DNA from: Cristatella mucedo
Lineage: Eukaryota > Bryozoa > Phylactolaemata > Cristatellidae
Direction: 5' to 3'
Assembly (NCBI GenBank): GCA_009760855.2
Contig: WPIO01000009.1
Coordinates: 9,077,501 to 9,141,500 of the forward strand
DNA length: 64,000 nt
The notes under the pieces were generated by a model. It worked only from the letters and a program-made list of their open reading frames with translations. It made no database searches and was not told the origin of the DNA. Made by a program: the position numbers and the translations under genes. Below, one piece after another: positions 31,683 through 43,440 of the stretch; the first letter of the stretch is position 1, and every line of letters begins with the position of its first letter.

Positions 31683-32538
31683 CCGTCCGCCCTAGTCTCG
31701 GTTGCCCATTAGCTTAATGACCTGCCCAGATCATTAGTATTGTACGGCCCGTTAGTAGGAGAGCGGTAGACAGATATTTAATTTCTTTTCTGATTTGCTG
31801 TCATACGATGATATTTTACATAGCTGCTGCCGCCGCCGAGACCGCAAACCAGCTCGGCTTCGCGGAGTGGGTCCGACATCCAGGCCAGTGTGCGCCGAGT
31901 GTGAGTCGGGGGGGGGGGCGCGCGCGCGCATGAGGGAGGCAGAAAAAATGAACTAGAAACGTAGCCGCCGCCGCCACCGCCGTCTACCTCATTGGCTTGG
32001 TTTCGTCTTCCGTCTCGATCTCGTTAAGCACCGCTCCGTCGTCAGGATAGAGGGCGGGCGGCCGTTCTCGAAAAATCGCAGCGCGATGTTGAGTCCTCAA
32101 TCCGATCGCCTGCGGCTATCGATTGGGGACGCGGGAATCGCGCGCTTCCGGCTTTGTGGCTAAAATGCGAACTCGCTGCGGCGGTTGCACGGCGCCATGT
32201 TTCCGGCAAGCGCCAGCCTCCGGGGCGACCAGACGGCGCTGCGGCTACGCTCGCTCGTCTGCTCGTCTGCCTGCGACACGCGCGCCGCTGCCACGGAATC
32301 GTCGCGCGCGTCGCCGGATTTCCTCCATCGGTCAATCGATCGCTCAATAGCTGCTCGTCTGCGCGAGCGAACGCCACGCGGCCCGCTCTCCCTCTGCCGC
32401 CGCGTCAGGAGGGCAGTAAGTGATGACATGGCTGCCGCCGACGGAAGCCAGCAAAGTCGGAGCCTTCTTGGCCGCGAAGAGGGAGCGCGGGTAGCGGCTG
32501 CAGCAGCAGCTCGGCGATCAGGGCGTCTAACCTTTCGT

Positions 32539-32539
<1 letters not shown>

Positions 32540-32603
<64 letters not shown>
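32540..32603. repeat. (CCG)n trinucleotide repeat
   Basis: About 20 CGC/CCG units. A reversed (GGC)n run 90 bp downstream could pair with it. Confidence 0.96.
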
Positions 32604-32604
<1 letters not shown>

Positions 32605-32983
32605 GGCTCTGGCTTGCGAACCAAAACGACGAAATTCAAATTCGTCATTATAAATTAGGCTCTACGGTCGGACCGACGGCTAGGCCAGCGGCGGCGGCGG
32701 CGGCGGCGGCGGCGCTAATAAAACGACGAAATTGGAGAAGCGACGGCCCCCTCTGCCGAGACGGCTTTCTGCACGTTCCGCGTCCGCTCGCATTAGCAGT
32801 CGCAGCGACGCCGGTCGCGATGCGCGGCCGGCGTCGCTGTGCGGCTAGCGCGCCGCGTGAATGCTTGATAAACAAAGCGCGTCTGCGTCTGCCCTCGGCG
32901 GGCGTCGGCTGCCGCCGCCGCTGCTGCTGCTGCTGCTGCGAGCTCTGCCGCCGCGGCGGCCGCTGCTTCTCGTCTTGTCTCTG

Positions 32984-33027
32984 AGGAGCGTACGGTGCTT
33001 CTTTTACGAGTAGCACCGTACGCTCCT
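32984..33027. repeat. Perfect hairpin, 16-bp arms, 12-nt loop
   Basis: AGGAGCGTACGGTGCT (32984-32999) pairs exactly with 33012-33027. The stems can extend outward with a small bulge through CTG/CAG. Confidence 0.95.
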
Positions 33028-33330
33028 GCTCAGCTACAAGATGAGGTTTCCTTACACAGCGGCCGCAGCCGTTTCCTCGTCACCGCGTAGCCGCGACCCT
33101 GCTTCTCGTGGCCGCGACCCTGCGACGATTAGAGGCAGCGCGGCTTGTTGTCACTGCATGTTGCTTGTTGCCACTGCTTGTTGTCACTTGTCAACGCAGC
33201 TGCAGTCAGCAGGTTGGCGCCGCTTGCCTTGCCGTCGTTGCGTCGTAGCCCGCACTCGTAAATAGACATCAAAACGCGCGTAGAATGCGAATACGGCTAC
33301 TACCCGCTGCGCACGCGTGTACATACGTGT

Positions 33331-33580
33331 ACGCGCGTAAAATAAATACACACGGGCATGTACCCAGTGGCGAAGCCCATGGGTGCAGGAGTACAGCGGT
33401 GCCTCCCTTCCCTCTCCTTCACCCCTACAGCGAGACAGCGACCTGAGACGCATCCGTTCCTAAGCCCCTCCCCAGATCATCACTAATGACAACTCAATTT
33501 ACTCGATGAGCACCGCGAAAGTTCGTGTCGAATAAACACTGATTTTGCTCTATACTGTTTCACTAATTACATATAATATA
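33331..33580. other. Unassigned spacer
   Basis: No recognised feature; short TA run follows at 33575-33600. Confidence 0.4.
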
Positions 33581-33584
33581 TATG

Positions 33585-33812
33585 TATATATATATATATA
33601 ATTCATTTGTATAGCACCCAAAGAGAACTTAATCCTCTTTTTAGGCGCTCCGCACATACATCTTACATAATTCCTTTATATAGCGCCCTAAGATAACTTA
33701 ATCTCTACTCAGGCGCTTCACATGTGCCTCGGGGCTCGAGCGCACGTGACCTCGGCCAGACTTTGGGCCGGGCGAGCACCTTAACCACTGGGCCGAACCG
33801 GCGCGGCATGGC
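33585..33812 (-). repeat. SINE S2 plus an extra S2 tail, antisense
   Basis: Two tails lie in tandem. ATAATTCATTTGTATAGCAC with AAAGAGAACTTAATCCTC is followed at 33666 by a second ATAATTCCTTTATATAGCGC with AAGATAACTTAATCTCTAC. Only the second continues into CTCGGGGCTCGAGCGCACG (box B) and CTTAACCACTGGGCCGAACC (box A). This looks like one S2 inserted next to or into the tail of another. Confidence 0.87.
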
Positions 33813-34370
33813 TTAGACTCCACGCACTCGGTCATCAAATGCATTCAGCTTGCCCTTGGTTGTTAAAAGCTAGCACCTTAACCTTTGGGTCAAACCAAAA
33901 CAAGTGAGGTCGCAGCACAAGGCTCAGATGCGGCAACCGTGCTACACAGCAGCCGTTAAAGCAGCAGCCTAGCTCTCTAAATTAACATTTTTTTGGGTCT
34001 TGTTCCTTAAATGAAAACTCGTGCTCCGGTTCTGTATGTACATAGATACGCTGTATAAAGGTATCCCCTATGCGTATACTAACTTATTTCTATGTATATC
34101 GTACAAAAAAGAGAAAAACAACCGGTGTGGCTACATTAAACAACTGAGTAATCCTAAGGAGTTATGGAATAACTGCAAAGCTTTTGATTCTTCATGAATC
34201 TTTGGAAGTTCACAATCCTAATCGGTGTGGAAGATTCCAACGTAATAGCCATTCCGACTTCCTGGCTTTAAAGATACAGATGGGATACATACAGCTAAAT
34301 AACTTCATGTGCATGCACGTATATTAAAAGATATACGTGCAGTGTTATATAGTAATATATATGTATATAT
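33813..34370. other. Unassigned spacer
   Basis: AT-moderate sequence. The segment at 33850-33900 repeats S2 box A-like words (AGCACCTTAACCTTTGGGTC), perhaps a third S2 head. Nothing else recognised. Confidence 0.4.
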
Positions 34371-34378
34371 ATATAAAG

Positions 34379-34414
<36 letters not shown>

Positions 34415-34513
34415 GTGTGCTCTCGCGCGCGTTCATGTGTGTGTGCACGCGCGCGGGCGTGCGCACACACATCTGCCTCTCTCGGCTTGTCTATATCGTT
34501 TGCATCTCTCTCA

Positions 34514-34582
<69 letters not shown>
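34365..34582. repeat. (GT)n, (CT)n and (TA)n cluster, copy 1 of a local duplication
   Basis: AAAGATGTGTGTGTGT, a GC-rich middle, then CATCTGCCTCTCTCGGCTTG, TTTGCATCTCTCTC, (CT)n and (TA)n. The same order occurs at 35475-35820. Confidence 0.9.
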
Positions 34583-34587
<5 letters not shown>

Positions 34588-34795
34588 ATATAGTCCGAAA
34601 AAGGCGGCAGGTGGGCATCCGTGCCGCATGTTCTTCTACCCCTGCACTAGCTGCAGATTTCGCTCGGCCCTCCCCCCCTCGGCGCACGACGTCTTACTTT
34701 TACGACTTACCTCTCTGCCGTCGGGCAGACAGGAGGTGAGGTGTCGCAGCTCGTCGAAGTAGCCGTGGACGCACACTTCCAGGGCACTGATGCAT
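34583..34795. other. Unassigned spacer
   Basis: Nothing recognised between two CT/TA arrays. Confidence 0.35.
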
Positions 34796-34796
34796 G

Positions 34797-34809
34797 CTCT
34801 CTCTCTCTC

Positions 34810-34874
<65 letters not shown>

Positions 34875-34875
34875 C
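34797..34875. repeat. (CT)n(TA)n microsatellite
   Basis: About 55 bp of CT passing into about 23 bp of TA. Confidence 0.96.
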
Positions 34876-35474
34876 AGAGTTGTGACGAATCGCGGGTCGG
34901 TGCTACTAAGGCGCAGCTTTGCAGACACATCGGCCGGATTCTGCTAAGGACAACTCCTTGGCCATAAAAAACACTCGCTGAAACCACTCGCTTGGTTTTC
35001 TAGAGCTTTCTCACGCTGGCACGATCGTCCCTAGAAACAGGAGCTTAGCAAGCTTAGCAAATCCCGACCAAAGCCGTAGTTAGATCTGATTCCAACTCGC
35101 TTTTTCATTTATTAATCTTTACAGATTTATGCAAAAAAGAAGTAAACAAATTTGTTCTTTAACAATTAGTATGGCAACAGCTAAAGTAAAATTTGGAATA
35201 AACACGATGCTTATGTTCATGAATCGATCACAATCAGAGGATAAGTCGAAGAAATATTGATCGCTCAGAGAGCACAGACGCCAGTACTTGGCTTAAGCCG
35301 GAGCATCAAATATTAGTCGAAGTTCTTTGTCGCTGCGAAATGGGTGCATTCTAAACTAGCTTAGTCCTTCACTCAGTCGCTCTGTCTTTCCCTCTCACTA
35401 TCTCTCTCACGCGCAATATGTACCTGTACATGTACATGTGTATTATGTACCTATATATATCTAAGCATTTTCTG
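34876..35474. other. Unassigned AT-moderate sequence
   Basis: No gene or element recognised. Confidence 0.4.
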
Positions 35475-35598
35475 TAAAGATGTGTGAGTGTGTGTGCTCT
35501 CGCGTGAGCTTGTGTTTGTGTGCATGCGCAAGCGTTTGTGTGTGTGCGCGCGCGTGGACGCGCGCAACGCATCTGCCTCTCTCGGCTTGTCTATATTG

Positions 35599-35689
<91 letters not shown>

Positions 35690-35728
35690 CTCTACCTCTC
35701 TCTCTCTCTCTCTCTCTACCTCTCTTTC

Positions 35729-35805
<77 letters not shown>

Positions 35806-35820
35806 CTCTCTCTGTCTCGT
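35475..35820. repeat. GT-rich stretch and long (CT)n, copy 2 of a local duplication
   Basis: AAAGATGTGTGAGTGTGTGT, CATCTGCCTCTCTCGGCTTG and TTGTTTGCATCTCTCTCTCT repeat the 34.37-kb segment, followed by about 215 bp of CT with CTAC interruptions. Confidence 0.93.
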
Positions 35821-36324
35821 GTTCACGACTCTCGCTTGCGCGCACTTATTTCATTCTACGTCATTTCACAGCGCTGTTCTACGCTCGCCGGCCATGCAGA
35901 CACATCCGGAAGAGGTACTTCCGCCGTCTGGCCGTCTGCCTCGTGTTCATCTACTACTTTCCTCCTTCGACGCCAGTCTACGCGAGGCGAAAGCGTGGCT
36001 TTGAGCATGCCCGATAAAGGCGCTTTGAGCCCGTTGGCTACAATCCTTCTTTCATTCAGAAGAACGTCACGTCGGCCATTACAGTAGAAAAAACGACCGA
36101 CAGCTGCCCAGCGAAAGATGAAAGAAGCCGTCAACAGAACAATAAACGCAGGGGATAATAAAAACTACAAGAAATTCTTGACTACTGATCTATTGTTTAT
36201 GATGACAGCTGCGCGGTCGCGCTCGGCGGCGCAGCTAGCGTGCGAGCCGGCTGCTACTGGTGCGACTGAGTCCTCTCTTGCCTCGATGGACGGCTGCCTC
36301 CATTCGCTCAAAGCGACCGCCAGC
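35821..36324. other. Unassigned sequence with open frames
   Basis: A plus frame ending at 36017 includes RRYFRRLAVCLVFIYYFPPS, a basic then hydrophobic stretch, but it starts inside the CT array and has no independent support. Confidence 0.35.
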
Positions 36325-37770
<1,446 letters not shown>

Positions 37771-38204
37771 CCGATGCTTGTCATCCGTCCTCGCACCATC
37801 GACCAGGGCAGCCGGATGTACGCTGCTCGTCCAAAAATCCGGCCGAGCAGCTGGCTGCGCCGCCTTCGAATGCGATCCGAGAGAAGAGCGACGGCGCGCC
37901 TGACCAGCGAGCGGCCAGCGACGGCGCGCGCGGAGCGGCGGCAGACGGACCGGCGGCGGCGGCCAAGGCCAAGGACGACCGCATCGTCCGACCCGAGTGA
38001 CGCGAGCGCCTCCGTCGAACCGCCGAACGTCTGCTCGCGGTGCTAGTCCGTCGACGGTAGCGAGCGCGGTGGAATCGCGCCTCGCCAAATGTAAACGCTA
38101 GAAAAAGTCGGCTCCCCGCGCCGGCCGCGCTCCCCGCGGAGAGTTCACACCCGCCGCTGGGCGCAGCTCCGCGTTCAGCTGCTCCGCGCTCGACCTGCGG
38201 CGAA

Positions 38205-38239
<35 letters not shown>

Positions 38240-38866
38240 TCCGCGTTCAGCGCTGCGCTCGACCTGCGGCGAAAGAAGCGCAAGAGTGCGTGGCAAAATG
38301 CGTCACGGAGCCCCCGTGACGCTCGGGCCCCGCGACGGACGGACGGACGGACGGACGCGCTTCAGCCTTTGGCGCACGCCTTCGATTGCTATCGTCAGCT
38401 CGTCGGCTGACGAGCTGACGAGCGTCCGTTTCGCGACGCTAAACACATGCCCCCCCCCCGCTCGGTTGCAGCGAACCAATATTGTTGCTGCTAACGGCGT
38501 GCGTCGCCGTTTAACAGACGCGTTCATCGGAATGCAGCCCGCGCGGACGGGCCGCCCTCGCCTTCTTCCGCCCCGCCGGCGGACCCGAGCGCCCGCCGCG
38601 CGCAGCGGCTGCCTCGGACGAGAAAGACACGAGCCGTCGCCGCGGCGGCGGCTGGGCTCGAACGAAGCCATCTTCAGGCGATTTCGCTGCCAATTTCGCT
38701 GCCATCTGCGGGCGAGCGAGTCGCGTCCTTCCAGTTGGCGGCGTCGACAAAGCTCTCGCGCCGAGCCACCGCTGCAGCGGCACAGCGAAGTACCCTGTTC
38801 GTCGTCATCGTCGTCGAATGGCCGCATAAGCTCCTCGCGAACGAAGTTTGTGCGCGAGCGCGCGCG

Positions 38867-38902
<36 letters not shown>

Positions 38903-39130
38903 TCCTGCCAAGTTCCAACCGTGGAATGGGAATACTATCGATGACAAAAGGACATTCGAAAAGCGCCCTAAGAGAACTGCAACTAATTCTGCAGACAACT
39001 TCCGCTACCTTCGGTTCGCGGGCAGGCGCCGGCAGGCGAGCAGCTGCAGCAGCAGCTACTCGTCGAACAGAAGAGGGCGGGCGGGGCAAAGTTACAAGCG
39101 CTCGCCTCTACCCAAGTCTCGATAGAGGAA
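37771..39130. other. CpG-rich GC block
   Basis: CpG-dense with (GACA)n and (GGAC)n runs, a CGTCAGCTCGTC hairpin at 38393-38420 (12-bp arms, 4-nt loop), and (GA)n at 38871-38900. No exon recognised. Confidence 0.5.
38168..38276. repeat. Direct repeat flanking a (GACA)n run
   Basis: TCCGCGTTCAGC, then GCTCGACCTGCGGCGAAAGA, occur at 38168-38206 and again at 38240-38276. Between them (ACAG)8 occupies about 38207-38239. Confidence 0.93.
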
Positions 39131-39699
39131 ACAGATGAGCGTCGCGAACAAAAGAAACGACGAAAAAGTGCCTGGATGCAGCGGTGCGCGTGCATAAGGT
39201 ATGGCCCCCTCCCACCGGCGTACGCACCGTTAGCGCCCGATTTCGGCCGCACCTGGCACGAATCGCTCGACCCGCTTGGCATGCGCGTTTGTTCAGACTC
39301 AGTTCAAACTCTCAGACGTCACACGAAAACAACGTGACGGCCGCCGCACGTAAGCAGTAGTGCGCCATCGCCTCTGATTCCGACTTTGCGAAAGCCGGCA
39401 AGTCGGGGCTGCGCATGTCTTTCTCGTTTCAGCGCTTCAGCTCAGCGTGGCTGGCGCTCTCGCTCTCGCCGAGGTTCGCTGGCTGGAAGTGGAGCCGGAG
39501 CCATTGGCGTCCTGCCTGTACAGCGAGCCGGACTTTGCTTGGAAACGGCTAGCTGTAGGAAAGGTGGTTAGGCGCTGCTTGTGTACTGCCAAAAAATGGC
39601 TCTGAATAAATAATCCATGCAAATCTACATGAGTCGTCGGGTGCATGCATGTATTATTAGCGTGCCAGCCATTAAGTGTCACCGTAAACCTCTACGTCT

Positions 39700-39700
<1 letters not shown>
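39131..39700. other. Unassigned sequence
   Basis: GC-moderate with no recognised element or exon. Confidence 0.4.

Positions 39701-39702
<2 letters not shown>

Positions 39703-39795
<93 letters not shown>
39703..39795. repeat. (CT)n microsatellite
   Basis: About 90 bp of nearly pure CT. Confidence 0.98.
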
Positions 39796-39797
<2 letters not shown>

Positions 39798-40514
39798 CTT
39801 GCAGGGTCACAAAAGCAAGAGTGCATGCACCCACGGAACGCCCTGAGAATTGCCTCTTGCAGATTTAGGAACTCCGACAGACAGACAGACAGACAGCCGC
39901 CGCCTCGACTGCCGCTGGCCACCGACGCGCTAGCGTTTTGGCTGCGTCAGTACGACCTCCGATCTAGAGCAAGGTCGAGATCGAAGCCTTGCGGCGAATC
40001 GATGACGCAACGATCGCTAATTTCTACCTATGCTTTAATGTTATCAATTGTCACTTGTGCTACCTGAGTTGGTTCGGCCGGTGCTGAAATAAACATTTTT
40101 TTTCAAATCAGACCCCTGGCACGATACCGAATTACGTCCGAGACGAAAGCGAGCCGCCCCCCCCGGGCCCCCGGCCGCCGCATCGTCACTAGAAACCTAA
40201 TTCGAGCCCAGCGTAACCGGACCGCGACCTTCCAGACTGTCAGTCAAACTCCTAGTTTACGGTTTGCTATACACCGCTTTATCGACTCTCGGCGGACGCG
40301 CGGCGGACGCGCTCGCGGTCTCGGCATCAGCCCTGGATCGAGGCTCTGGAATATCTGGAATATAAATCGCGCCCTACGGAATGCAGCTTCGTAGACGGCG
40401 TTTTAGTGAGTCTTTTCCTCTATGTATCTGACTGGACAGTTGCGCCGGAAGCGCGTCGAGTGCCGACTCACACTGAGGCAGGACTCATTAGGTAGCGCCG
40501 GCTCGCCTATAAAT
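39796..40514. other. Unassigned sequence
   Basis: A short GACA run at 39878-39896 and a C/G run at 40157-40174. An AATAAA-like hexamer (GAAATAAACA at 40085) is present but no gene is visible upstream. Confidence 0.4.
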
Positions 40515-40682
40515 TTGCCTTATTTTAAATATTAGCTGATTCAACAGCATCATTTACGCACGTAGAGGCAGAAGAGCCTGAACGGCTATCGTCGCCGCTT
40601 GCATTGTGTATTAAAGGAACGCCAACGCTGCTCAGGATTCGAACCCGTGACATGGATCGTGAAGAGTGAACGCCTTACTTCC
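40515..40682 (-). repeat. SINE S1, antisense, nearly complete
   Basis: TTAGCTGATTCAACAGCATC, GGCAGAAGAGCCTGAACGGC, CCGCTTGCATTGTGTATTAA, GGATTCGAACCCGTGAC (box B complement) and GAACGCCTTACTTCCGGG. Confidence 0.9.
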
Positions 40683-41068
40683 GGGCTTCTTTACGTCCTC
40701 TTACCGTTCTCGGCGACGTTGACTTTCTCAACGTTTTAAGAACCCAGCGCCTGCGACATTTCGAGCCGCCGGCAACCACCGCGTAGCCGACGCGTCCTAG
40801 CGTCGCGGAGTCGCGACGCGCTCTCGCGCTCGTCTCGACTCCGCGTCGCTCGCTCGCTGCTCGCTGCCCGCTCCCTTTTTCTTTAGCTCCTCGAAAGTGC
40901 GAGCGAGCGGCGGCTGACGGGACGCCGGCCAGCGGCGCGCTTCCGGCGGTCGATCGCGCCGACGCCCTCGCTCGGCCGAGCGAACGGCCAGCTTCGCCAG
41001 GTCCTTGCCGTGCAGCGGCGCGCGCCGACGACGCTCCGACGCTCCGCACGATTCGCGCGTGAGCGCTT

Positions 41069-41096
41069 GAGCGCCATCGAGCGCTCGATGGCGCTC
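41069..41096. repeat. 28-bp perfect palindrome
   Basis: GAGCGCCATCGAGC (41069-41082) followed directly by its reverse complement (41083-41096), no loop. Flanking GCGTGAGCGC / CTCACGCGG extends the symmetry imperfectly. Confidence 0.96.
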
Positions 41097-41182
41097 ACGC
41101 GGCCGCAAAGCATTCTGCCGCCTGCGCGCCTCGATCGTTCGCCGCCGCCCGCACTCTCGCCCGAGCTACGCGGCGCCGCTAA

Positions 41183-41455
41183 TGGAGCGGCGGCGGCGGC
41201 AGCTGCGACTGCGGCGGTGGCGGTGGTTGCAGCGGCTGCGGCTGCGGCGGCTGTGGCGGCTGCGGCGGCTGCGGCGGCTGCGGCGGCTGCGGCGGCTGCG
41301 GCGGCTGCGGCGGCTGCGGCGGCTGCGGCGGCTGCGGCTGCGGCGGCGGCGGCGGCGGCGGCTGCGGCGGCTGCGGCGGCTGCGGCGGCTGCGGCGGCTG
41401 CGGCGGCTGCGGCGGCTGCGGCGGCTGCGGCGGCTGCGGCGGCTGTGGCGGTAAC
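41183..41455. repeat. (CTGCGGCGG)n 9-bp array
   Basis: About 25-30 units with an interior pure GGC run near 41342-41360. One plus frame and one minus frame both read as poly-alanine; another reads Arg-Leu-Arg-Arg. Confidence 0.97.
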
Positions 41456-42440
41456 GGCGTCAGCGAGCCGCGCTGTTCTGTACCGCGGGAGTCGGCTCGC
41501 TCTTTCCGACGCCGCCAGGCACGTGTTCGTACCCGTCAAAGCGGGCGCGCGCTACGGCGTGCCGCGCGTTCCTGCAAATGAGCGCGAAGCCTCAGAGGTC
41601 TACTGAGTATAACTCCATCTCAAGAGATCTCGTTACGCCGTAATACACGCTAATTAAAGCGTGGAATACGAGCAAAGGCGGCGGATTTAGGCGGCGGAGG
41701 CGCAGCGCGCCCAGGCGACGCGAGCTGTGCCTCGAGAGCTCGGGGAAGAGGCGACGAGCTCGCGTCGGCATCGCCTCGCTGCAGCAGCAGCCGCCGACGC
41801 CTCCCGCTTTCGCTTCGCCGTCGCGCCAGAGCCAATCAAGCTGTGCCGAGCCCGACCGAGCCCGAATAAATGAGGCGAAATTTTCAGCGACTGCGCTCTT
41901 GCGTCCGTTCATTTAAACGAAGAGAGAGAGAGAGATAGCGAGAGCGATCGCTTCAAATCCAGCCACGACGGAAAAGAAGCCTGTCGCCAGATCGATCGCC
42001 GCGAAGACGCGTCACGTCGCGATCGCTCAATCTGCAGCCGGACATCCTGCGGCGCAGGAGCGAAGACGTAGCCGTCGTTTACGCGAGCGGCGCCCGAGTG
42101 CAGTAACTATGAATCGTCGCCGAGGAAGCCGGAAGTAGTCGGTCGCGACGCGACGTAGGACGGGGTGGGGGTGCGATTGGGGCTGCCGGCCGTTTCGAGT
42201 GCGCGTGCTCATCCTTAGCCGCACAGGGCGTCCTCGAAAATACCGTTCGCACCGCGGAAGTTTCTGTCGAGTGAAATTCAGGCCGCCATTGGGATGGCTG
42301 CAAGCGAGCGGCGGCCTAGCGCGAGACTGGTGCCCTGCGGACGCCGGCTTTTCTCGAGAGAACTCGAGAGAGCCCGAGCCGAGACGAGCAGCGCGAGAGT
42401 AGCACAGCAATTGGTGCAGCTCGTCTAGAACTACATTGCC

Positions 42441-42630
42441 GAGTCCGGCGGCATGACTACGGGCCGCTATAGCCCGTAGGAGGCAAGGTGCTCGCTCTTC
42501 ACGACCGGGATCGTGAATCGTGATCGTTGGTTTGAATTCGGCAGTGAGCAATCTCTTATTGCCCACTGATGAAAGCGGCGGTGACAACAGTTAAGGCTAT
42601 AAGAAAACGAGGCTGCCAATCAGCTAAAAC
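42441..42630 (+). repeat. SINE S1, sense
   Basis: TATAGCCCGTAGGAGGCAAG (box A-like), GTTGGTTTGAATTCGGCAGT (box B-like), GAAAGCGGCGGTGACAACAG, and an end at GCCAATCAGCTAAAAC. A short GATCGTGAATCGTGATCGTTG duplication enlarges the head. Confidence 0.88.
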
Positions 42631-42699
42631 AAGACCAAGGTGGCGCGAGTGCGGCTCTGAGATGCTACCCCTGCGCGTCTTTGCCTAAGGTGAAGGTCC

Positions 42700-42850
42700 T
42701 CACAGTAGATGACCAAGTTCGCGTAGCGCGAGTCCTGCATCGGGCAATTCATTGCTGCCCCAAGTTCGCGTAGCGCGAGTCCTGCATCAGGCAATTGATT
42801 GCTGCCCCTGCAAGCGGGGAGTGATAGCTTCTTTAAGGCTCCTTTAGTTT
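42700..42850 (+). repeat. SINE S1 fragment with a 48-bp tandem duplication
   Basis: CAAGTTCGCGTAGCGCGAGT, CCTGCATC and GGGCAATTCATTGCTGCCC occur at about 42713-42760 and again at 42761-42808, the second followed by the usual GCAAGCGGGG body. The duplicated unit spans box B. Confidence 0.85.
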
Positions 42851-42869
42851 AATGTATCGTCGTCTTCAA

Positions 42870-43440
42870 CTCCATTAAGCCGCAAAGACTGAGTGGGTGC
42901 TACGCGGGAGAGTTTCTGTAGCACACTTAAAAGCCCAAGCGGCTTTTGGTGTGTGCAAAAGACTGCCAACAGACTTCATCTCATGCAACGCAGAGAAGCG
43001 CAGTTGAGTCGGGGACATTCAAGGAAGCGAGTAGCAGGGAAGAAGCAGCTCAAGATGGCTGCAAAGGATACGCCACAGGATTGGCAGCAGGAGAGCAGGA
43101 TGCGATTGCATAAGAACTGTGGAAGCGAGTTCCACAGTCTAAAACCTGCAGAGCAAAAGCTTCTGTCGCCAACTGTCTTTAAGCGTGGGAATGGAAGAGC
43201 TAATTTATTGTCCGTACGCCGACTGCGGGCACGACGAGGCTGAAACTGGTGCAGCAGTTCAGCTAAGTATTAAGGAGCCAAACCTCGGCAGGCGGATGGC
43301 AACATGGCAACATGGCAACATGGCAACAGGCAATCAGCATAAGAACTGTGCTCCGCATCCGTGGATCAATGAGGAGTAACCGTAGCATGTTGAGCAGAGG
43401 AGGCACGTGGATGGCTGAACCTCTGGGAATGTTTGACTAG
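42870..43440 (-). pseudogene. LINE B C-terminal region, antisense
   Basis: Begins with the antisense terminus (CTCCATTAAGCCGCAAAGAC), then AAGCGGCTTTTGGTGTG, AGAACTGTGGAAGCGAGTTC (complement of GPRLWNSLP coding) and CAGCAGTTCAGCTAAGTATT. Parallel to 57.3-57.8 kb. Confidence 0.87.

Larger units (their letters stand above)
31683..33330. other. CpG-rich GC block with GCC arrays
   Basis: Contains a G-run and (GC)n near 31907-31929, (CCG)n at 32540-32603, (GGC)n at 32690-32714 and the hairpin at 32984. ORFs are dense in all frames with no recognisable protein. Confidence 0.5.
40690..42440. other. CpG-rich GC block
   Basis: CpG-dense block containing a perfect palindrome and the 9-bp array. All six frames are open over long parts. 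No protein family recognised. Confidence 0.5.

Noticed and set aside
35860-36017. Small membrane protein (LAVCLVFIYYFPPS segment)
   Set aside because: The frame begins inside a CT array and has no start codon, promoter or homologue that I can point to.
41010-41606. Poly-alanine protein gene
   Set aside because: The poly-Ala run is the 9-bp array; flanking residues are Arg/Pro-rich noise and the minus strand is equally open.
42713-42808. CRISPR-like or other spaced repeat array
   Set aside because: Only two directly abutting units without spacers, inside a SINE, in a eukaryotic genome.
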